From the NCBI RefSeq assembly GCF_002878395.1, contig NC_061121.1, positions 130,853,226 to 130,917,225 of the forward strand: a DNA stretch of 64,000 bases, read 5' to 3'. The stretch is from Capsicum annuum (taxonomy: Eukaryota > Streptophyta > Magnoliopsida > Solanales > Solanaceae). The notes under the pieces were generated by a model. The model searched no databases, was not told the origin of the DNA, and was given only the letters and a program-made list of their open reading frames with translations. How positions within the stretch are numbered: position 1 is the first letter of the stretch; the number at the start of each line of letters is the position of its first letter. Positions 10,757-22,130 of the stretch are shown here, piece by piece. Position numbers and translations under genes: made by a program.

Positions 10757-13151
10757 ACTTAACCCAACCCGACCTTTGGTTTTGTTGTAATGGGTGTCCC
10801 AAGTTTAACTAGGATCGGAGACAACCCCCGTTACCCAACCAAACATCCAGCCGCCTGCCCTAAGTTAGCTAAATCTCAAACATATAATAAGATAGCATAA
10901 CTAGAAAAGGACTGACATTGGGATAAGTCTATTCCTAGACCAACCCAACCAAGTCATTCTATCCACCAAATCATACCAACCAAATAACCTTGCCAAACAA
11001 ATACCGAACCAAGGGCCATAAACTAGGCCAAAACCAAATGAGTTCTAAAATATAATATGATTGAATAAAAAATAAAAGAGTATGGAACAACCAACAATAT
11101 CATCAATCGGTATCAGCCCTAATACTAATATCAATGCTAAGGCTGACACCAATACCATCCCTGGAAATTCCAACCCATAGCAGTACCACAAAGTCTTAAA
11201 CCAAAAGAATACCAAAATCCAGGTAGAATATACCCCTATCCATAGCCAAAACCAATATCCATAAGCTAAAATATGAAATAACATCTATGAAATAGGGCCT
11301 TCTTGAAAGATGAAAGCTCACTACTTCAATCAAAATATTGTCCTCAAATGTCTGAACACGAAGTAGGAGGAGTAGAATAGCCGGTTCCTGCATCGCGTAG
11401 GGATACAGCGCCCGAAGATGGACTAGTAAGTGAATGCTAGCATGAACTCAAGATAAGGATAAAATAATAACAATTATAAAACCAAGTAAATACCATCCAT
11501 ATCCACACGCTATACATATATATATCCATGTGGGAAAATGGGACTGGGTTTAGCACGCTATTAAAACCTTTACCTAGGCAGTGTAGCTTTGCCGTCCTAA
11601 ACTATCTGTGGGCTATATGGGTTCAGCTTCCCCTACTGAAAAGGCCCCTGTGCGAGAAGGCACACGGCCCGGTAAGAAAATATAGGATGACTTATAAATC
11701 CCCTAAAATATAAATTGTGACATCATGAACATGGTCACTAGGCCAAACCTTACATCGACAAATATAAATTTTCAGTTTTGATCCCCCCCAAAACCTCCAC
11801 ATTCCTTGTTTTTGCTACATCCCCCTCTTTTAAGCCCAAATATAACAATGTTCGAACCAAACCATTATTCCATTATTATGAACCAAGGATACTAGCAGTG
11901 GTATCATTATACCAAATATAACTTGCAAGTATTTTCCTTACCCAATCCATAGGGGATTCCCATGTACCCCACAAGATTGTAATTAGCCAAAACCATGGCC
12001 ACCAAGGCCTTTTCAATTAATTAAAAACCATTTAAGCCATTCATATCATTTAGGGTTCCTTTACTATGTTTAAACCATGCACAAGTTCCATTGAAAAACT
12101 AATATTATAGTGAAAACATTGTTATAGGAATTTTATCAAACACATTGAGAGCATAGTATTTCCAAAACCAAAGTTCATTACAAAGGAACCATTCCCATGA
12201 AACCAATTATACAAAACCACCATTAATACATATGAAAGCATAATTAAAAGATGGTAAAACCATAACCAAGCATTTATAACCAAAACCCCCAAATCATATT
12301 TGAAAACCTAAAACTATACAACATTTAAATTATGAAAACATTGCATAAAACCATGCTGCTAGTTGGCACTAATAATGAGGGAAGATAACATACCTTAAAA
12401 CAAGATGATGATGGATAGAAATCACCAAGACAAGACCCAATATACTCCTTAAGATAAAACCTTGTCTTTACTTGCCCAAGAACTCTAGAGAGGATTTAAG
12501 AGTGTTTAATAATAGAATAATATAGAAACTAACCTCCCAAGTGTGATATAAGTCATCGGATCTTATTAGGATAAGTGGGTAAAAATCTAGATTGCCCTCA
12601 CTTAAACTGCATTAAATTCCCATTATAGGGTACGATTGATCCTTACGAGTCATACCCAACCTGTACGAGTGGTACATACCTCTCATACCCTAGTATTTCC
12701 CTCTTGGACCTATCACTATCTAAGGTACAACACACCCAAACCCAATTCATATTCAAGTGTATGAATGGTACCCATTAATCGTAATAGTGAAAGAATAGAA
12801 TCTAGGAGGTTTGAATATTTACCACTATTTTTGTACTAGGTACGAATCGTACCCTGGTTTATGGCTTATGGTGAGCCATTATACTCAGATAAGAATTGAG
12901 TTACCAAGTCTAAGATTAAGCTAAGAAAAACCAAAACCAAACAATCTGTATCAAACTACATGACTCGTATGATTTAAGTCGTACCCATTTCAGTGACCAA
13001 AATCCTTTCTACCAACTAACACTAGTCATCATACAACTGAACTATACCATTCATAACCAAATGTATGACTCATTCCCCTAAATCATATCTTGCCCAAAAA
13101 CCAATAATTAGGGAAATTTTCTAAGGTCCATAAATCATAGTATTTCAATCA
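10757..13151 (-). repeat. 5' LTR of the Tekay-like element
   Basis: About 2.4 kb. The right end is ...CAATCA at 13151 (TGATTG on the coding strand); the left end is next to the primer site and set only by that. The U3 dyad cluster is at 12610-13080. Several open frames on both strands inside it (for example 11045-11393 and 11528-11713) are not genes. Confidence 0.8.
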
Positions 13152-14872
13152 CAAGTCGTAGTGAAGGACACATGACCATAACAATGAAGGTTCCTAACAT
13201 TTTTGCCTAAGATAGGAGTCCAGGTAATGACTCATGACCAATTATCTAGAATCGTTACCTAACCTGTGATGACTGGCGATAATTTTGGTCCTTTTCTCCT
13301 ATCCAACTATTATCCCATTACTTAAAACACTCCAAGTTTCCTTTTTAATAATTTTCTAAATCATAAACATTACTCTCTCCTCTCAAACTTTTAAAGTCAA
13401 GAGAAAGCTAGGGTTTCAAAGGATTAATCATCTAGGCTTTAATTGGTGGTTTTCTTTCAAAATTTCTTAATGTTTCAAGCATGTCTCTCTTTCCTAAATT
13501 GATTTAACATAAAAGCATATGTTTAATTACTATCCATGTAAATTTAATTGCTATTTTTTGAAATTGGGTTGAGGGATTTGAATGGTTATTACCTAGATTG
13601 TTTTCCCATGGTTTTGAACTTATCATTAATGCTTTATCATATGGTTATTTACCTAAATAAGTGCATGGGTATTGGAATTGGACTAGGCAACTTGGGTTTC
13701 CTAAAATTTATGGATTCTGGCATGGAATTTACATGAACCTCAACCTACTTTGTGAAATTGATTTTGAAACATAGATATATGCATAATTTTAATCACTCTA
13801 GGAACCTTGTATTGCATAAAATGATAATGGAAAATATAAATAGTTTTTTAGGGGACTTAGTATCCATGTTTTGCTTTTAAATTATAATATGTGAGTCAAA
13901 TTAGTTAATTGGATTAGAATGACATAATTGGACTTTTCTTGCAAGCATAATTGGTATGATAATGCCTATGGTATATGCCTTAATAAAAGACTACTTGGTT
14001 TATGGTTAGGATTATTTGCTAAATGGTTTTAATTTTTGCTTGAGGGGGGTTTTGTAGCTCACCGCAAAGGTGTAGGTCCCAGGGGACCAATACTGGAAAC
14101 TACATTTATCAGTGTGAAGGTCTTTATGATCGTGTGCACGGTGCACACATTATATATATTTTTGGATGGTTGGAGTCTTGGTTTCATTGTCCCGCCCTTG
14201 AATTTCATCAGTTGTATGGTTAACACACATTAGGGCCATTTTAGTAGGAGAACATTAACCCATATAACCCGTGGGTTCCCTTAGGATGGACTGAGCTACA
14301 CAGTCAAGGTTAATGATTTTAAATATCATGTTTATAACCTTGTACCCTATAATGGCATTATATATATACATATGAATGTGTGCATGTGGTTTTGATTGGT
14401 TTTGTACATGGAATTATTTTATCCCTTCCCTAAGTTACATACCTGTGCTTATCATGACTGTCCTTGGAAGCTACATTGTTTCATGATGTAGTCTCCTAGA
14501 ATTTTTTGTTTACTCGTATGCAGTCTTAGGTAGAGCAAATAATGATTGAATTTTTGTGAAGTAGTGAGCCTCTATTATTCAGAAAGCATTACGATTTCAT
14601 TAGTTTTCTTTTGAAATTTTGGGAATTGAAAAGTTCTATTGTCATGGTCAGTGGCATGTCCCAATCTAATTTGGTGTATTGGTTTTAGAGGTTTTGTGGA
14701 CAAAGTGTGGGTTGGTTATTTGTTTTGGATTCTTAGAAATTTCTTAATCCATATTGTTTGTTTTGCTTCGTCTATTATGTTATTGTTCTTAGGTGTTTTG
14801 GCTAGGGGGTAATCTCTGGCCCATGTGGGCTTGAGATACCTATCACAGCCAGGCCCTGGTTTGAATGTAACA
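13152..14872 (+). repeat. Remainder of a plus-oriented gypsy LTR (insertion target)
   Basis: This resembles the solo LTR at 25714-41885 in order and content. It has a leader-like part ('agctagggtttcaaagg', 13408), a conserved middle ('ttgtagctcaccgcaaaggt' to 'actggaaactac', 14050-14105) and the family end 'ggcttgagatacc...ggccctgg' (14829-14860). The LTR end is placed at 14872 ('gtaaca', where the family has gtgaca). The 5' part is missing, which fits the Tekay-like element having inserted into it. Confidence 0.72.
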
Positions 14873-15210
14873 ATAATAAGTTAAATGATTATATTCTTTG
14901 GTTAGAGGATCAATTGAATGTCCTACTACATCACTTTGATATTAACCCTAATGATTCAAATCATGATGAGTTATGCAATATATGATGTTATTTAAATTTT
15001 ATCAATAAAACAAATTATTGTTAGTATATTATAGTTCATATGAAATTTTCTTGTTTATTCATGGCTTTTATTGCTTCTAATTTGTTTTTTTTCAATATTT
15101 ATAGATTGAATTCCTATGTTAAGATTTTACGCAAAAAATGAACTTAATTAGGGAACCAAATTGAGCATACTTTTGTAAACTTTTTATTAGGAGATGGTTA
15201 AATTATTATG
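14873..15210. other. AT-rich spacer, nothing recognised
   Basis: About 340 bp between the LTR end and the RNase H remnant. No coding or repeat signature is seen. Confidence 0.6.
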
Positions 15211-15900
15211 TTATTTATTTGAAAAAATAAACCACCAAAGTGGTGGAGGGTTAGGCAAATCCCTACCAGTTCGTATCTCAACCAAAATTTTTACAAGAGG
15301 AAGAATATAATCGTTTACTCTATGAGGCATAATGAGGATGAAAATCTCATCCTTGTACAAAAAATGTCTTATGCTTTGGTTAAACGTGATACTCCTATCT
15401 AAAGCAAGATAGTCATAATAACCCATTTGAGCAGCTCTTTCCCAAAGGGTAATAACACATATACAGAGTAGATTAAAAAATATCATGTTAGGGCATTAAA
15501 GTGTTGTTTCTTGAGTCTAAGTCTGACATTTGAAAGACCTTCTTGATCATCTTTTTGTGCATCTCTAACATGTTGTAGCAAAGAAAAGGCTTCCGTGAAG
15601 AAAGCTGTATGTTTCTCCGTCACTCCATTATTGACTAAAGCATCAGCTACAATATTTTCTTTGCTTGTATAATGTAGTTATTAATATGGAAGTCACTATC
15701 TTTCATGATATTCCTTATACTCTTAATAATGTCTTGTATTTGCCATATCATAGTATTCTTACCCTTTAACATATCAAACATGATTATAGAATCAATCTCA
15801 ATAATGACATTTTGCAAATAATTAGTTGCATTCCACTGAATGCCTTTTAGGATAGCCAATCCTGCAACCATGTTGTTACTAAGATTCCCAAAGTAGGACT
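15211..15900 (-). pseudogene. RNase H-like (RVT_3 type) remnant of a LINE or related retroelement
   Basis: The block 15871-15647 (74 aa) reads VAGLAILKGIQ, then VIIEIDSIIMFDMLKG, then IQDIIKSIRNIM. This matches the plant non-LTR-associated RNase H pattern of an ALxxGL helix, a VxxExDSxxxxxxL strand-helix and an IxxI...L helix. The downstream translation in a broken frame retains a 'DALVNNGV'-like end. The adjacent frame at 15486-15211 (91 aa) has no recognised domain; it may be the C-terminal tail of the same element or chance. The family could also be a domesticated RNase H-type protein gene, but no catalytic N-terminal Asp is visible. Confidence 0.6.
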
Positions 15901-16499
15901 AAAATGCCATATTTGCATTACCCTGATAAACCATTGGACGAATGTTTGATTTTACCATAATGGCAATACAATTTGACTTCTATTTGATTCTACATGCTTC
16001 TGTTTTATATTTTTGGTTTGGTTTGTCCTTTGTTTTCATTCAAACATATATGGATATTGCATAGATCAACAATCTTGATTCGATATGTTTCAATCAAGTG
16101 TAATTTATTGATATCAAAGGAGTTCATAGACAAAGGTTGATCCATATATAATGAACTAGAGTATTCTTTCAAGGTTAAACTACCATAACTATGTGATCGT
16201 TTTATTTCTCCAAAAAAAAATACACGGTGATAGGATTTTCCTTACCTCTAAATATTCCAATTAACTGAATAAACAACAATTCTATAATCAAATACGATAA
16301 ATATTAAGGAAAAAAAACATCCAACAATAAACTAATCGACTGTATGATGATTTCCTACATTTATAGTAACACCTCTACCTCCATTACTGCCACACACACA
16401 ACCTCCACTACCTCCTCTACCACCCCGTCTACCACCCTCACTCCTACCTTGACTACTTTATTATTTCTTATATACACTATCATTGTCGGAACCCTATCT
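15901..16499. other. Non-coding AT-rich stretch with C-rich low-complexity tract
   Basis: No gene is seen. From 16366 to 16450 the plus strand is a degenerate ACC/CTC-rich tract ('acctccactacctcctctac'), which creates spurious frames on both strands. It starts about 50 bp beyond the (TTG)n end of the LINE and may have grown from its tail. Confidence 0.6.
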
Positions 16500-17195
16500 C
16501 CTACCACAACAACAGCAACAAACCCAATGTATTCCCATAAAGTGGGTTCTTGGGAGGGTAAAATGTATGCAGTCCATACCACTACCTCCGAAGAAGTAGA
16601 GAGGTTGTTTCCGATAGACCCTCGACTCAAGATAAAAAAGTGTAAACAAAAGCATAATAAAACATGAAGTAGGATGTATGACAAAACATAAATAAGGAAT
16701 AAGACATAATACAATAGAAATTAGAGTAATACAAAATAAGTTAAATAAGTACAATATGAAATATGAATAAGAAAAGGACAACTGAAATAGGACAACCACC
16801 TAGTAGTAACATACACTCACAGACCAAAGGCACCCACTACCCCCAAACCCTCCTGAATAGGGGCTTCTACCTATGGACACAGTCCTAGGATTGGTAGCCC
16901 AACAATACATGAGCTCTTCTAACTACTTGCTACAACCCACACACTTACCCTAACCTTCTACCCTTATCCACAACCTCCATACCATCCTATCTATGGTCAT
17001 GTAATCAGTAAGATGAAGCTACTCCATGTCAAGTCTAATTATTTCCCTCTAATTTTTCTTTAGCCTATATCTCTTCCTCCTGAAGGAATCCAACATTAGC
17101 CTATCACACCTATGAACTAGGCATCTATGCCCCTTCTCATCACTTGCCCAAACAATCTCTTACCACCTCTACAAAATGTATTTTCATACGAAGAT
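16500..17195 (-). mobile_element. RTE-type LINE, 5'-truncated 3' end with (TTG)n tail
   Basis: The minus strand first encodes the C-terminal end of an RTE LINE ORF in broken frames (LFGQVMRRGIDA near 17160, 'GGRDIG', 'IGWYGGCG'; about 17180-16960). A T-rich 3' UTR follows, then the Solanaceae tail block 'gagggtctatcgg' (about 16610) to 'actgcatacattttaccctc', ending in a TTG-type tail (plus-strand 16505-16525, acaacaacagcaacaaa). The same 3' block is shared with TS-family SINEs, so the last 150 bp alone could be called a SINE; the coding remnant upstream argues for a LINE. It cuts the C-terminal side of the FAR1 pseudogene. Confidence 0.75.
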
Positions 17196-17199
17196 CTAT

Positions 17200-19467
17200 T
17201 TCTTTGATATAGGGCCTTCCATATGAATGAACTTTACTCAAATTTCTTATGAATATTGCATCATTATCAAAGTCAAGATAAGGATCACTAGGGACAACCA
17301 TGTCCTTATCCTAGTGCAAGTATTATTTGAAATGAGCTTTCAAAATATTCTTGAAGTCACTATATTTAACATAAGAGTCCAAAGCATTGTCACAGATTCT
17401 ATCAAACCATTTCTTCAGTGCATTATACTTTTGGTACTCGTCTGTCATTGTAGGGTACTGTCCTAGGAAAATTTTCTTCAAGTGTGGGCAAACTATGTCT
17501 CATCTCTAGTGATGTAGTATATATCTCTCGTGAAATTCATGAATCCTTATAAAAGATATCATCCAGAAAATGTGGAAGCAAGCAATCCCTTTGCTTTTGA
17601 CGGTCAATTGTATTGAATATATTGATTGCCTAGTCGATACTCAACACTGTAGACAAAATTTTCTCTGTTATAATGACTTCTTATTGAATAATATATCACA
17701 TGGTATTTCTTAAATCCCTCGACTACATCAAAGTTGACATGACTTTCTATTTTATTGTGATACATAGTTCAAATATGTACCGTGAAAAATTATGAAGAGC
17801 GTAAGTGTAGCAGTTTTACATCTGTATATCCCAATCAAATCTTGAGTTAGGTCGTGAAAGTTCCTTTCATTAATCAACTTGGCTCTCCATTTCTTTCTCA
17901 TATTTGACCTGAGGGCTATCTCATACTATTTGACAAAATGCATTAAAGAGCTTTGGCCACTGATGTAGACGTCAAATAAGGCATGCATTAACTCACAGCT
18001 TTACATGGATATCATGCCAACCTAAAAGTAGTGCTTAAGAAATACGTGCACCCATTTATACCTATCTAAATAAATATTTTGGAACCAAATTCTTCCACCC
18101 ATATCATATTCTTCATTGAACGTGTTCCATTTGTATTGAAAGTTGGCAATGGTGATGCTATCAAAGATAACCACTTTGAATTGAACCTACACTCTCTTAT
18201 AATTCCTCACACCTTTAGCTTGGTAGGTAGCTTAGTAAAGATATGCCAAATGTAATACCTTTGGACATAATTTGGTAGGACATAATGAATTGCCGTCTTT
18301 ATACTCTTACATTAGTCTGTGAGGATAGACGTTGGAGCCATTTTGCCTATGTACACAAGAAAAGTTTTGAATATAAACATACATGTGTTTATATCCTCAC
18401 TTATGATTAAATCACATCCCATATGAATGGATTGGTTGTGCTAATTTATAATAGGGAATAAAGTAATTGATATACGCCATTTATTCATGAGGTGGGTTCT
18501 ATCAAAACACATGACATAATTCAACTCACGATAGGCAGCCTTTCAATGTGTGTGGACCAAAAAATATTTTGAAGTCTGCCAGTATTGTTAGTGCCTATAG
18601 AAAAAAATTCCATCCTTGCTTTACATATCTGAAAATAATTTTTATAATGTAACAACATCATAGGAAAGTTTTGAAGCCTCTATTGCAAGATTATGAAGTT
18701 TTGACAATCCTTAGGATTAAAACTAATTCTTTTTGGGCCACCAACTTTGACTTCAAAGAGTTTTATGCTCCTTGAAGTTCTTAGACCTGCAATCCCTTGC
18801 GCTAAAAGACTACTCTTTAGAGTCCAGCACAATTCACTATGGTAGGGAAAAAATGACAGTGAAGGATCCAATTCATGACTTTGCTCTAAAATAACCTTTG
18901 ACACAATGCATGAACCATCGACCATGAATTGACAGTTAGGTTTGGCTTTGTAATCCACCCTTTTTCTTTGACTTCTAGCTATGGGTTTTCTACTCTTATC
19001 ACAGTTAAACTTGGCATACTTTATTACACCATATATATTTTTAACACTTTTTAATAGTGCCTGAACCAGTAAGTTGACTTTGCTCTTTGTAAAATGCGAA
19101 GGTGGATTCAACACTAAAATAATGTACATACAACAGGGCTTCTAGTATATTGGGCATTGGTGTAGGCATATCATGCATTGTTCCTTCATCTTTTTCAATC
19201 CCATTTATCTAATAATCATACTTTTGTCTATTGAAATCACTTAATATTCCTCTTTATCTAATTTATGAGACCTATTCACCTCCTTACAGACAAATTTTAA
19301 AGGTCTTCATCGGCACTGTCCAAATATAAATCTAGACCATCACCATAATCACCATATGAATCTTCATAATTTTTATTATCATTATGCAGTAAACAATCAT
19401 TGTTCTTCGATCCCAAAACATAACGCAATGTTACTTTTATTTGGCTATTCTCACTATTATGATCCAT
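17200..19467 (-). pseudogene. FAR1/FHY3-type MULE transposase pseudogene
   Basis: Mutator-like transposase of the FAR1 family. ATG at 19467-19465 starts an acidic N-terminus (MDHNSENSQ..., with a DSYGDYGDGLD run). The FAR1 DNA-binding domain is at 19129-18680: YGVIKYAKFNCDKSRKPIAR, then NCQFMVDGS and SHELDPSLSFF. The MULE catalytic part follows in broken frames: MCFDRTHLMNKW (about 18510), IHMGCDLIISEDINTCMFIFKTFL (about 18430-18350) and a possible second catalytic residue in SILTD (about 18315). The later helical region includes SSLMHFVK*YEIALRSNMRKKW (about 17950-17890). No SWIM zinc finger is found before the LINE junction near 17200. Many stops. Could be a former host FAR1 gene, but the context favours a transposon. 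Confidence 0.8.
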
Positions 19468-19789
19468 TCTACCACAATTGTATGACAGGGCCTAGAATAA
19501 TTAATGACAAAGTATAAAAAATGAGTTACGAATAATCTAAAAGAGTAAAGTTTATCTTAGGTTATAAGGTATAACCCAAACTGTAATGAAAAAGACTATT
19601 AAAAAGGTTGTGGCGAATAAAAATGAAATAAGAAAAAAAAGTCAAAAAGTGGTATTGTCTTTTGGAGGAAATATGGGAAATTTTGTCAGTAGAGGGCATT
19701 GTGGCCTTTTTACGAGTTTCCTGCCAATCATGCCAATTTCGTTCGTCCCATTTAGCACTACTCTATAATAGGTAATATAATTAGTCATA
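19468..19789 (-). other. 5' flank of the FAR1/MULE pseudogene, probable element end
   Basis: Non-coding sequence upstream of the FAR1 start codon, repeated closely at about 60290-60597. Where it meets the LTR array (about 19785) is the likely edge of the MULE, because the intact right LTR of element H lacks it. I could not identify the opposite terminal inverted repeat. Confidence 0.5.
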
Positions 19790-20265
19790 TCATTAATCAT
19801 ATCAGGATGTCAAATCAATATCATATATATATATATATATTATATATATATATAAGCTATATCATTTGTTATATCTATAAGTCATATCGTTAAACATATT
19901 TGGAAGCCATATCATTAATAATATATGTATATATATAAGCCATAACATTTTTCATATGTATAATTCATATCATTAATCAAATACGGAAGCCATATCAATA
20001 ATCATATATAAGCCATGTCATTAGTCATATCAGTAAGTCATATCATTAATCTTATCTGGAAGTCATATCAATAGTCATATATATAAGCCATATCATTAGT
20101 CATATCTACAAGTCATATCATTAATCATATCCGAAAGCCATATCAATAATTATATATATATATATATATATAATGTATATCATTAGTCATATCTATAAAT
20201 CATATCATTAATCATATCCGGAAGACATATCAATTATCATATATATAAAATCCATGTCATTAACC
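19785..20265. repeat. 25-bp tandem array inside element H left LTR
   Basis: Degenerate 25-bp units such as 'aagccatatcattagtcata' plus about 5 bp. They often alternate as three variants (…atcaataatcatatatat, …atcattagtcatatctat, …atcattaatcatatccgg), giving a 75-bp higher-order unit. An (AT)n run lies at 19824-19852. Arrays of the same unit occur at 24780-25713/41886-41945 and 60598-61065. Confidence 0.9.
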
Positions 20266-21610
20266 ATACTAAAAATTAACATTAATATTTCAATAGCCAA
20301 CCAACATACCCACTAAATTTACATTCATATCTCCTTAAGTCCGCAAACCAAACATTAATAAGGGTATATCATGCGTAAATAGGTCTACAAGCCTAACATA
20401 TTTCTTGACGTAAGGTGGGCCAAAAGGGTCCACTTCTAATCTCGAATATCTATTTTAGGCAACTTTTACCCCAAACTAGGCTACAGTATATAAGTCCATT
20501 TTTACATGTTAAGCCATAATAATCCTAAGATAGTAATTCTTCCAAAAGATGAGCAAATAAGTCAATCCCACCTAAAATAATAGCAAATAAGGCAAGTTCT
20601 CCTAACTATGTAACTAAGGTCAATTCCACCCTAAACACGAATTACTAAGGCAATTTCTCCTAGCTTAAGAAACTAAGAATTTCCATTGTTAGCATAAGCC
20701 ACAAAGCCAAATTCACCTAAGACATGAGTAACTAAGCTAATTTTTCCAAATTTATAGTTTCAGGAGAACCTAAATAGTTCAAATAATCCAAACATTCTTA
20801 TTCATGCTTCCAACACCTAAATCCCACCCCATATCTAGCATAATCTTCATAGTCAGACTACTAGATAGCTCAATCTATAACGAAGGTAAACCAAGCTTAT
20901 CTGGATGACTAAGAAAACCCCGAAGAATTTGCCAAACCATATATTTTTCTTTTTAAGAAGCTTCCACAAGGTCCCACACTATAAAAATCACAATCTACTC
21001 ATCAACACGATAACACTAATACCCATATTGCACTATTGTACATTGGGTCCAAAATTGTGTAAAAATCCTATGTGGGACCTACTTGTAGAATTGCACTTTT
21101 GGAACCAACTCAACGTCCTTTATTCTCATCAAACCTTTACCTAAAAATAGGTGAAATTTGAGCTATAATGGTGCTAAAATAAAGCCACCAAGCTTTTTGG
21201 GGATTTTAGATAATAAGGGAGAATTAAATAATGAAAATAATGGAAGCTTACCATAATTTTAAAGGAGAAACGGGTAAATAAACTTTACCCAAGCTCCAAA
21301 ACTACCCATAATTGATCCTCCTAGGAGTTTCACCTTTTATGGTTTAATAATCAAAGGAATAAGAGAAAATGGTGCAAATCGGGCTAAGTGGGGTATTTAT
21401 ACCTTTCCCAAGTATACAGATGGCGCTAAAGCGGCTACTGGGCCACCAAAGTAACCAAGTACCACTAAAGCAGTACAAGTGCCTATGAGCTAGGCTGCTA
21501 AAATGGACAATGGGCTTCTTTAGCTCTAGCCGCTAAAGCGCAGATATGCCGCTAAAGTAGATGATGTTGGCTAAGGTAAGGTTACTAATGTGCCTAATGG
21601 GCAAGGATAA
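20266..21610 (-). repeat. Element H left (3') LTR, unique part
   Basis: Aligned by eye with 41946-42958 plus 53846-about 54180 (right LTR) and with 61066-62430 (second copy). From 20549 to 20757 there are about seven degenerate 30-bp units built on 'actaaggcaatttctcctagc'. At 21420-21600 is a cluster of 'gctaaagcgg'-type dyads, which lies in presumptive U3. Open frames here (for example 20905-21144) are not conserved between copies as proteins. Confidence 0.8.
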
Positions 21611-22130
21611 GTTAACGATATTTTAAAAAAATGAAGGACCACATTATAGTGGGATAGCCAGTCCAGAATCATATTAAAATATACCATATCCAACACAAAA
21701 AGATCAACCTGGGTATCATACTCTCAAAAAGTCATAAAACATAATTTCAAAACCTAATTCACTATAAGAGAATCACCCATGAGAGTAGATACATGTAATG
21801 GAATAGATAGTGAATCCAAGGATATCTCTAACCAATGTGCATAGTAAATAGACACATAAGAATTAGTGGATCCCAAATAAAATAAAGCAAAAGTTTGCTG
21901 ACGGCATACCAAAATTCTATATGTGATAACAACATATGAAGATTCAGCCTTGTGTATAGCAAGTACAATATACAGTTGACCATGCCTACCATATGGCTGT
22001 GCTCCTGACTGATGTTTGGTCCTACTTGCCTAAGAACCTCGACGAGCACCTTAGGGACCACCACCACAACCACACCTACCAGCTCTAGAGAGACAAAACT
22101 ACCATAATACGTAGAACACTTTGAGTTAAA
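21611..22130 (-). pseudogene. Element H protease remnant with Asp-to-Tyr change
   Basis: The translation gives GQLYIVLA (about 21975), FALFYLGSTNSYVSIYYAHW (about 21890-21830), then VSTLMGDSLIV and VDLFVLDMV.FNMIL (about 21710-21650). This order is that of plant gypsy retropepsin. The catalytic Asp of the D-P-G-S-T motif is Tyr (TAT at 21879-21877), and Pro has become Leu. About 40 bp after the FNMIL block, which normally leads to the RT linker, sequence switches to LTR. Confidence 0.75.

Larger units (their letters stand above)
5081..13151 (-). mobile_element. Tekay/Del-like Ty3/gypsy retrotransposon, hosts the Athila copy
   Basis: Minus-strand element with a 5' LTR on the right (10757-13151) and part of the 3' LTR on the left (5081-6461). 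The remainder of the left LTR should lie beyond the Athila insertion, outside the window. The internal region (6462-10756, 4.3 kb) keeps gag, protease, RT and RNase H but only about half of integrase, and no chromodomain is visible. Lineage is inferred from the RT ([13 protein letters not shown], SFGLTNA, FIDDILV) and the iMet-type primer site. All frames are broken. On its right it abuts another LTR (13152-14872), its apparent insertion target. Confidence 0.85.

Noticed and set aside
11045..11713. Several 60-80-aa frames with hydrophobic residues
   Set aside because: Inside the Tekay-like LTR, no homologous frame in related LTRs, no domain.
16500..16640. Calling this a TS SINE
   Set aside because: The block and TTG tail fit, but upstream minus-strand sequence encodes an RTE LINE ORF end, so a LINE 3' end explains more.
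16344..16714. Overlapping 107-aa (Thr-rich) and 117-aa (Val-rich) frames on opposite strands
   Set aside because: They come from the ACC/CTC low-complexity tract and the LINE tail; no protein signature.
19785..20265. CRISPR-like array of short repeats
   Set aside because: Units are contiguous and degenerate with no unique spacers, and lie inside a plant LTR; it is a tandem satellite-like array.
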